Translations under genes and position numbers: made by a program
Origin: Mycolicibacterium sp. 018/SC-01/001
GTDB taxonomy: Bacteria > Actinomycetota > Actinomycetes > Mycobacteriales > Mycobacteriaceae
Assembly (NCBI RefSeq): GCF_007096635.1
Contig: NZ_VKAA01000001.1
Coordinates: 558,001-622,000 of the forward strand
Direction: 5' to 3'
Length of the DNA stretch: 64,000 nt
Notes under the pieces: generated by a model
The model's database searches: none
What the model was told of the DNA's origin: nothing
The model's input: only the letters and a program-made list of their open reading frames with translations
In this document: piece after piece, positions 59,321-64,000 of the stretch
Layout of the letters: the number at the start of each line of letters is the position of its first letter
Numbering within the stretch: position 1 is the stretch's first letter

Positions 59321-61846
59321 ATGACTGACACCACCCTGCCGCCCGGCGACGAAGCCGGCGACCGGATCGAACCGGTCGACATCCAGCAGGAGATGCAGCG
59401 CAGCTACATCGACTATGCGATGAGCGTGATCGTCGGCCGCGCGCTGCCTGAGGTGCGTGACGGCCTCAAGCCGGTGCACCGCCGCGTGCTGTACGCGATG
59501 TTCGATTCCGGTTTCCGGCCCGACCGCGGGCACGCCAAGTCGGCGCGTTCCGTCGCCGAGACGATGGGTAACTATCACCCGCACGGCGATTCGTCGATCT
59601 ACGACACCCTCGTCCGCATGGCCCAGCCGTGGTCGCTGCGCTACCCGCTGGTCGACGGTCAGGGCAACTTCGGCTCCCCGGGTAACGATCCGCCGGCCGC
59701 GATGCGGTACACCGAAGCGCGGCTGACTCCCCTGGCGATGGAGATGCTGCGTGAAATCGACGAGGAGACAGTCGATTTCATCCCGAACTACGACGGCCGG
59801 GTCCAGGAGCCGACGGTTCTGCCGAGCCGGTTCCCGAATCTGCTCGCCAACGGCTCCGGCGGTATCGCGGTCGGAATGGCGACCAACATGCCGCCGCACA
59901 ACCTGCGGGAGCTCGCCGACGCGGTCTACTGGTGCCTGGAGAACCACGAAGCCGACGAAGAGGCGACGCTCACCGCAGTCTGTGAGCGCGTCAAGGGCCC
60001 GGACTTCCCCACGCACGGCTTGATCGTTGGCTCGCAAGGGATTTCGGACACCTACCACACCGGCCGTGGCTCGATCCGGATGCGCGGCGTGGTCGAGATC
60101 GAAGAGGATTCGCGCGGCCGCACCTCGCTGGTGATCACCGAACTGCCGTATCAGGTCAACCACGACAACTTCATCACCTCGATCGCCGAGCAGGTCCGCG
60201 ACGGCAGGCTGACAGGGATCTCGAACATCGAGGACCAGTCGAGCGATCGCGTGGGTCTGCGTATCGTCGTCGAGGTCAAGCGCGATGCGGTCGCGAAGGT
60301 GGTGCTGAACAACCTCTACAAGCACACGCAGCTGCAGACGAGCTTCGGCGCGAACATGCTGGCGATCGTTGACGGGGTGCCGCGGACGCTGCGGCTGGAC
60401 CAGCTGATCCGGCACTACGTCAACCATCAGTTGGACGTCATCGTCCGGCGCACCCGCTACCGGCTGCGTAAGGCCAACGAGCGGGCCCACATCCTGCGTG
60501 GTCTCGTCAAGGCACTCGACGCGCTCGACGAGGTGATCGCGTTGATCCGCGCGTCCGCCAACGTCGACGTCGCGCGCCAGGGCTTGATCGAGTTGCTCGA
60601 TGTCGATGAGATCCAGGCCCAGGCGATCCTGGACATGCAGCTGCGGCGCCTCGCCGCTCTGGAGCGCCAGCGCATCATCGACGACCTCGCCAAGATCGAG
60701 GCCGAGATCGCCGACCTCGAGGACATCCTGGCCAAGCCCGAGCGCCAACGTGCCATCGTGCGCGACGAGCTCAAGGAGATCGTCGACAAGTACGGCGACG
60801 ACCGGCGCACCCGCATCATCGCCGCCGACGGCGAGGTGGCCGACGAGGATCTGATCGCTCGCGAGGACGTCGTGGTGACGATCACCGAAACGGGCTACGC
60901 CAAGCGGACGAAAACCGACCTCTACCGCAGCCAGAAACGCGGCGGCAAGGGCGTGCAGGGTGCCGGCCTCAAGCAGGACGACATCGTCAACCACTTCTTC
61001 GTCTGCTCGACACACGACTGGATTCTGTTCTTCACCACGCAGGGCCGGGTGTACCGAGCGAAGGCCTACGACCTGCCGGAGGCCTCGCGTACGGCGCGTG
61101 GCCAGCACGTCGCGAACCTGCTGGCTTTCCAGCCGGAGGAGCGCATCGCCCAGGTCATCCAGCTCAAGACCTACGAGGACGCCCCCTACCTGGTGCTCGC
61201 CACCCGCAACGGCTTGGTGAAGAAGTCGCGGCTGGTCGACTTCGATTCGAACCGGTCCGGTGGGATCGTCGCGGTCAACCTGCGGGACGGGGACGAACTC
61301 GTCGGCGCGGTGCTGTGCTCCGCAGAGGACGACTTGCTGCTGGTCTCGGCCAACGGCCAGTCGATCCGGTTCTCTGCGACCGACGAGGCGCTGCGGCCGA
61401 TGGGTCGCGCTACCTCCGGCGTGCAGGGCATGAGGTTCAACGCAGACGACGCGCTGTTGTCGCTGAACGTGGTCCAGCCCGACACGTACCTGCTGGTGGC
61501 GACATCGGGTGGGTACGCCAAGCGCACGGCGATCGACGAGTACCCCGTGCAGGGCCGCGGCGGCAAGGGGGTGCTGACCATCATGTTCGACAAGCGCCGT
61601 GGCACTCTTGTGGGCGCGTTGATCGTCGACGACGACACCGAGCTGTATGCCATCACCTCAGGTGGTGGCGTCATCCGGACCGCCGCGCGACAGGTTCGCA
61701 AGGCCGGCCGCCAGACCAAGGGCGTTCGGTTGATGAACCTCGGTGACGGTGACACCTTGATCGCCATCGCGCGCAACGCCGAAGAAGGCGACGGTACCGA
61801 CGAGGTCGACACCGACGTCGGCGACGAGTCGACGACGCAGGAGTGA
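59321..61846 (+). CDS. gyrA: DNA gyrase subunit A
   Basis: The 841-residue subunit cuts and rejoins DNA. Its winged-helix domain has the catalytic Tyr in [10 protein letters not shown] and the quinolone region [18 protein letters not shown] coiled coil and the C-terminal beta-pinwheel with a GyrA box ([10 protein letters not shown], about residues 530-540) follow. Residue 91 (codon 59591-59593) is Ser where M. tuberculosis has Ala90, the E. coli Ser83 position. There is no intein, although some mycobacterial gyrA genes have one near the catalytic Tyr. Co-transcribed with gyrB. Confidence 0.97.
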   Translation: MTDTTLPPGDEAGDRIEPVDIQQEMQRSYIDYAMSVIVGRALPEVRDGLKPVHRRVLYAMFDSGFRPDRGHAKSARSVAETMGNYHPHGDSSIYDTLVRMAQPWSLRYPLVDGQGNFGSPGNDPPAAMRYTEARLTPLAMEMLREIDEETVDFIPNYDGRVQEPTVLPSRFPNLLANGSGGIAVGMATNMPPHNLRELADAVYWCLENHEADEEATLTAVCERVKGPDFPTHGLIVGSQGISDTYHTGRGSIRMRGVVEIEEDSRGRTSLVITELPYQVNHDNFITSIAEQVRDGRLTGISNIEDQSSDRVGLRIVVEVKRDAVAKVVLNNLYKHTQLQTSFGANMLAIVDGVPRTLRLDQLIRHYVNHQLDVIVRRTRYRLRKANERAHILRGLVKALDALDEVIALIRASANVDVARQGLIELLDVDEIQAQAILDMQLRRLAALERQRIIDDLAKIEAEIADLEDILAKPERQRAIVRDELKEIVDKYGDDRRTRIIAADGEVADEDLIAREDVVVTITETGYAKRTKTDLYRSQKRGGKGVQGAGLKQDDIVNHFFVCSTHDWILFFTTQGRVYRAKAYDLPEASRTARGQHVANLLAFQPEERIAQVIQLKTYEDAPYLVLATRNGLVKKSRLVDFDSNRSGGIVAVNLRDGDELVGAVLCSAEDDLLLVSANGQSIRFSATDEALRPMGRATSGVQGMRFNADDALLSLNVVQPDTYLLVATSGGYAKRTAIDEYPVQGRGGKGVLTIMFDKRRGTLVGALIVDDDTELYAITSGGGVIRTAARQVRKAGRQTKGVRLMNLGDGDTLIAIARNAEEGDGTDEVDTDVGDESTTQE

Positions 61847-61856
61847 GGAGCGGTCA

Positions 61857-62819
61857 GTGAGCTCACCGAACGAGCCGGGGCACCCGCGTACGGGTGAGAC
61901 CTCCGGTAGCGCCGGTAACGGTTCGGCGGCGGGCACGCCGGCACCGAACCACAGCGGTGCGCCGCAGGCACCGGCTCGCGGAGCCGAGCACAGTGACGTG
62001 CCGCCGTGGCAGCGGGGTCCGCAGGCGCGGGCCCGTCAGCAGCAGGCACCTGAAGCCCAGGGCGGGCTCGACGCACGGCTGAACCGCTTCATCTCGGGAG
62101 GCTCGGACACCGATCAGGCACCCCGTGGTGATCGCCCCGAGCGTCCCGAGCCGCGACCGGAACCGCCGCGACCGGAACCGTCGCGGCCCGAGTCGCAGCG
62201 CCCGGAGCCTTCGCGTCCGGAGGGCACCCGCGCCGAGGCGGCGCGCACCGATGTCCATCGTCCCGAGTCGCCGACCCGTGCCGAGGGTCCCGGCACCGCG
62301 GCTTACGCGAGCGAGCTGCCGGATCTGTCGGGCCCGCTCCCCCGCGGTTCGCAGCAGCGCAGGCCCACTGAGCGGCCCGCCGAGTCCACCGCGAAGCCGC
62401 CGCAGAAGGCGTCCGCGAATCGTGGCGTGCAGGTCGGCGTTCGCCAGCACACCGGACCGGTGCGGGCGAGCATGCAGATCCGTCGCGTGGATCCGTGGAG
62501 CGCGCTGAAGGTGTCGCTGGTGTTGTCGGTGGCGCTGTTCTTCGTGTGGATGATCGCGGTGGCGTTCCTGTATCTCGTGCTCGGCGGCATGGGTGTCTGG
62601 AGCAAGCTGAACAGCAACGTCGGTGACCTGCTCACCAGCGCCAGCGGCAGTTCCGGCGGCGAGCTGGTGTCGGCCGGCACGATCTTCGGCGGCGCAGCGC
62701 TGATCGGCCTGGTGAACATCGTGTTGTTGGCCGCGGCCGCGACGATCGGGGCGTTCATCTACAACCTCACCACCGATCTCGTCGGTGGTGTGGAAGTGAC
62801 GCTGGCCGACCGCGACTGA
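61857..62819 (+). CDS. DUF3566 membrane protein (Rv0007-like)
   Basis: The 320-residue protein has a ~200-residue disordered N-terminus rich in Pro, Arg and Glu with repeated RPEP-like units (positions about 95-130). The DUF3566 domain ([44 protein letters not shown]) follows, with two transmembrane helices, the second being [23 protein letters not shown]. The function is unknown, though the position directly after gyrA is conserved in actinobacteria. The GTG start lies 10 bases after gyrA. Confidence 0.9.
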   Translation: MSSPNEPGHPRTGETSGSAGNGSAAGTPAPNHSGAPQAPARGAEHSDVPPWQRGPQARARQQQAPEAQGGLDARLNRFISGGSDTDQAPRGDRPERPEPRPEPPRPEPSRPESQRPEPSRPEGTRAEAARTDVHRPESPTRAEGPGTAAYASELPDLSGPLPRGSQQRRPTERPAESTAKPPQKASANRGVQVGVRQHTGPVRASMQIRRVDPWSALKVSLVLSVALFFVWMIAVAFLYLVLGGMGVWSKLNSNVGDLLTSASGSSGGELVSAGTIFGGAALIGLVNIVLLAAAATIGAFIYNLTTDLVGGVEVTLADRD

Positions 62820-62889
62820 GCGGGTTTGGGAGTCGGGTTGTCGGTGAGGTAATCTCGCTGCTCGGCCGTGCGATTGATGGCGGTGCAAC

Positions 62890-62963
62890 GGGGCTATAGC
62901 TCAGGCGGTTAGAGCGCTTCGCTGATAACGAAGAGGTCGGAGGTTCGAGTCCTCCTAGCCCCA
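62890..62963 (+). tRNA. ileT: tRNA-Ile (anticodon GAT)
   Basis: A 74-base cloverleaf: acceptor GGGGCTA/TAGCCCC, D-stem GCTC/GAGC, anticodon stem CTTCG/CGAAG with loop CTGATAA, T-stem GGAGG/CCTCC with TTCGAGT. All stems pair perfectly. No CCA is encoded. Confidence 0.97.
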
Positions 62964-62980
62964 CGGAAAGGTATCCATCG

Positions 62981-63094
62981 ATGAAGGTGCTGCTGCTGCT
63001 CGCGACGGCAGCCGCCGCGGCTGCCGCCCTACTGGTGTGGCGGACCCAGCACAGTCCCGAGGTCTGGCACACCCTCGCCGATGCACCTTCCTGA
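62981..63094 (+). CDS. DLW-39-like small membrane peptide between the two tRNAs
   Basis: A 37-codon frame starting with an ATG 17 bases after tRNA-Ile encodes MKVLLLLATAAAAAAALLVW followed by a short polar tail with PEVWHTLADA. One hydrophobic helix and the position between gyrA and the tRNA pair fit the actinobacterial DLW-39 family, here with EVW where most have DLW. GGAAAGGTA upstream is a fair ribosome site. The family function is unknown. Confidence 0.65.
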   Translation: MKVLLLLATAAAAAAALLVWRTQHSPEVWHTLADAPS

Positions 63095-63097
63095 CGA

Positions 63098-63170
63098 GGG
63101 GCCTTAGCTCAGTTGGTAGAGCGCTGCCTTTGCAAGGCAGATGTCAGGAGTTCGAATCTCCTAGGCTCCA
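63098..63170 (+). tRNA. alaT: tRNA-Ala (anticodon TGC)
   Basis: A 73-base cloverleaf: acceptor GGGGCCT/AGGCTCC with the G3-U70 pair that alanyl-tRNA synthetase recognises, D-stem GCTC/GAGC, anticodon stem CTGCC/GGCAG with loop TTTGCAA, T-stem AGGAG/CTCCT. No CCA is encoded. Confidence 0.97.
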
Positions 63171-63217
63171 CAATTTCGACGAGTCCAACACCGATGCTGG
63201 CTTGCCTCGCTGGCCGC

Positions 63218-63290
63218 AACCTTGAATTTGAGCGGGCCAATTTCAAGGTTCAGCGGTTAACCTTGAAACTACAGACATGGATTTCAAGGG
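63218..63290. promoter_or_regulatory. Alternating AACCTTGAA repeats upstream of the Fic gene
   Basis: Four copies of a TTTCAAGG/CCTTGAAA-type motif lie at 63218-63229, 63239-63250, 63259-63269 and 63281-63290, alternating in orientation. Units 2 and 3 form a perfect 10-bp inverted repeat (TTTCAAGGTT and AACCTTGAAA). They fill the region between tRNA-Ala and the Fic start, as an operator array would. Confidence 0.6.
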
Positions 63291-63304
63291 TGCGGACGTC
63301 TCTG

Positions 63305-64000
63305 ATGGATGTGGAAAAGCTCAGGCAGAGCCCGATCGGGCAGATCGTGCCTATCTCTGGATATGATCCAAGATTTCGCGAACAATATGACTACTTTGCC
63401 TTCGTTCCGGCACCGCTCCCCGAGAGGATCCGGATCAACGACGCCACGTATGCGGTGGTGATCGATGCTTCCGCTGCCATGGCCCGCGCAGATCAGGCCG
63501 CATCCCTGCTTCCGAACCCAGCGCTGCTCGCACGACCTGCAACGCGACGGGAGGCGGTGAGCACCTCTGCTCTGGAAGGTACGTACGCCGCGCTGTCCGA
63601 CGTCTTCGAAGCAGACTTCTTGGACGCCGATGAGCTATCCAGTTCAGTCAGTGAGGTCCGCAATTACGTAATAGCAGCCGAGCACGCCTACGAATTGATA
63701 GAACGTGGGCAGCAGATCTCGATCCGGATGTTGGAGGACCTGCAACGAGAGTTGCTCCGGGGAACTCCCAGCGATGGGTCGCATGCTGAGAGAGTTCGCA
63801 CGACGCAAGTGTTCATCGGAGTCGGCACTCGCAGAGTTGAATTCGCGCGTTTCGTGCCGCCCCCGGCAGACCATCGGCTGCTGGACGGTTTAGATGCATG
63901 GCAGAGCTGGATAAGGGATACCGGCAGTTCGATCCCCACGATCATCCGCATAGCCGCAGCGCACTATCAGTTCGAAACGCTCCATCCGTTTCACGACGGA
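63305..64000 (+). CDS. Fic-family protein with N-terminal inhibitory motif (cut by the window end)
   Basis: The first 232 codons of a Fic/DOC protein are present. Fic enzymes usually transfer AMP from ATP to a target hydroxyl and often act as toxins or regulators. Seen here are the inhibitory helix motif TSALEGT (Thr87, Glu91, Gly92), which makes this a class II, self-inhibited Fic. Then comes TTQVFIGVGTRRVEFARFVPPP and the start of the active-site loop, HPFHDG at 227-232, exactly at the window edge. The catalytic His227 is visible; the rest of HPFxDGNGRxxR is not. The GC content is lower than in the neighbouring core genes and the gene sits behind a tRNA, so acquisition is plausible. A GTG at 63290 is an alternative start. 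Confidence 0.88.
   Translation, partial: MDVEKLRQSPIGQIVPISGYDPRFREQYDYFAFVPAPLPERIRINDATYAVVIDASAAMARADQAASLLPNPALLARPATRREAVSTSALEGTYAALSDVFEADFLDADELSSSVSEVRNYVIAAEHAYELIERGQQISIRMLEDLQRELLRGTPSDGSHAERVRTTQVFIGVGTRRVEFARFVPPPADHRLLDGLDAWQSWIRDTGSSIPTIIRIAAAHYQFETLHPFHDG

Noticed and set aside
63171..64000. Attachment-site repeat of the tRNA-Ala 3' end
   Set aside because: No second copy of the tRNA end is visible in the 830 bases after it. The window is too short to exclude one further right.

Overview
This is a high-GC (roughly two-thirds G+C) chromosomal segment around the replication origin of a mycobacterium. The core order dnaA-dnaN-recF-dciA-gyrB-gyrA-tRNA-Ile-tRNA-Ala, with rpmH-rnpA-yidD-yidC-jag-rsmG-parA-parB-cwlM-trxA-trxB-sigM on the other side, is that of Mycobacterium. 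A gnd gene between dnaN and recF, a glucosylglycerate hydrolase, and the dnaB-leuS block joined directly to pcnA-sigM point to a rapidly growing species (Mycolicibacterium) rather than the tuberculosis complex. The species cannot be named from the sequence alone. Comparisons with M. tuberculosis and M. smegmatis rest on recalled gene orders and family sequences.

Layout. 1-5000: a partial OLD-type ATPase, then dnaB carrying an intein in its P-loop, and the rpsF-ssb-rpsR-rplI ribosomal/SSB operon. 5100-12500: small secreted proteins, a DUF1206 membrane protein, and the operon of a CxxC zinc-ribbon protein, ponA1 and a GT87 glycosyltransferase. 12495-24700: a PadR regulator with ino1, an Eis-like acetyltransferase, a hydrolase, a PhoX-type phosphatase, an F420-type oxidoreductase, a polar amino-acid ABC transporter, a MarR regulator, ggh and an SDR. 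24740-31926: leuS, the Mtc28-like secreted protein, small membrane proteins, AlgH and an MFS carrier. 31940-44334: pcnA, a DxDxDG-repeat protein, a Nudix hydrolase, DUF6049, the MurJ-pseudokinase fusion, sigM with a very short anti-sigma gene, trxB-trxA and cwlM. 44331-50563: the segregation, RNA and membrane-insertase genes, all pointing away from the origin. 50564-53209: dnaA and oriC. 53210-63170: sliding clamp, gnd, recF, dciA, gyrase, DUF3566 and two tRNAs. 63171-64000: an accessory Fic gene cut by the window end.

The genes form three working groups. Chromosome replication and segregation: DnaA, DnaN, DnaB, its probable loader DciA, SSB, gyrase, RecF, and ParA/ParB with two parS sites. 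Cell-wall growth: PonA1, MurJ with its pseudokinase, CwlM, and the YidC/YidD/Jag insertion module. Envelope and stress physiology: SigM, thioredoxin, Eis, GgH, inositol synthesis.

Most of the window is ordinary core genome. I do not see a clear undescribed multi-gene system. The observations most worth following are the class 3 intein in the DnaB Walker A motif with a homing-endonuclease remnant, a cluster of DnaA-box-like sites upstream of dnaB, a repeat array in front of the Fic gene, a SigM anti-sigma gene without its membrane half, a strong internal ribosome-binding site inside the MurJ-pseudokinase gene, and a cytoplasmic-looking seven-loop calcium-type repeat protein.
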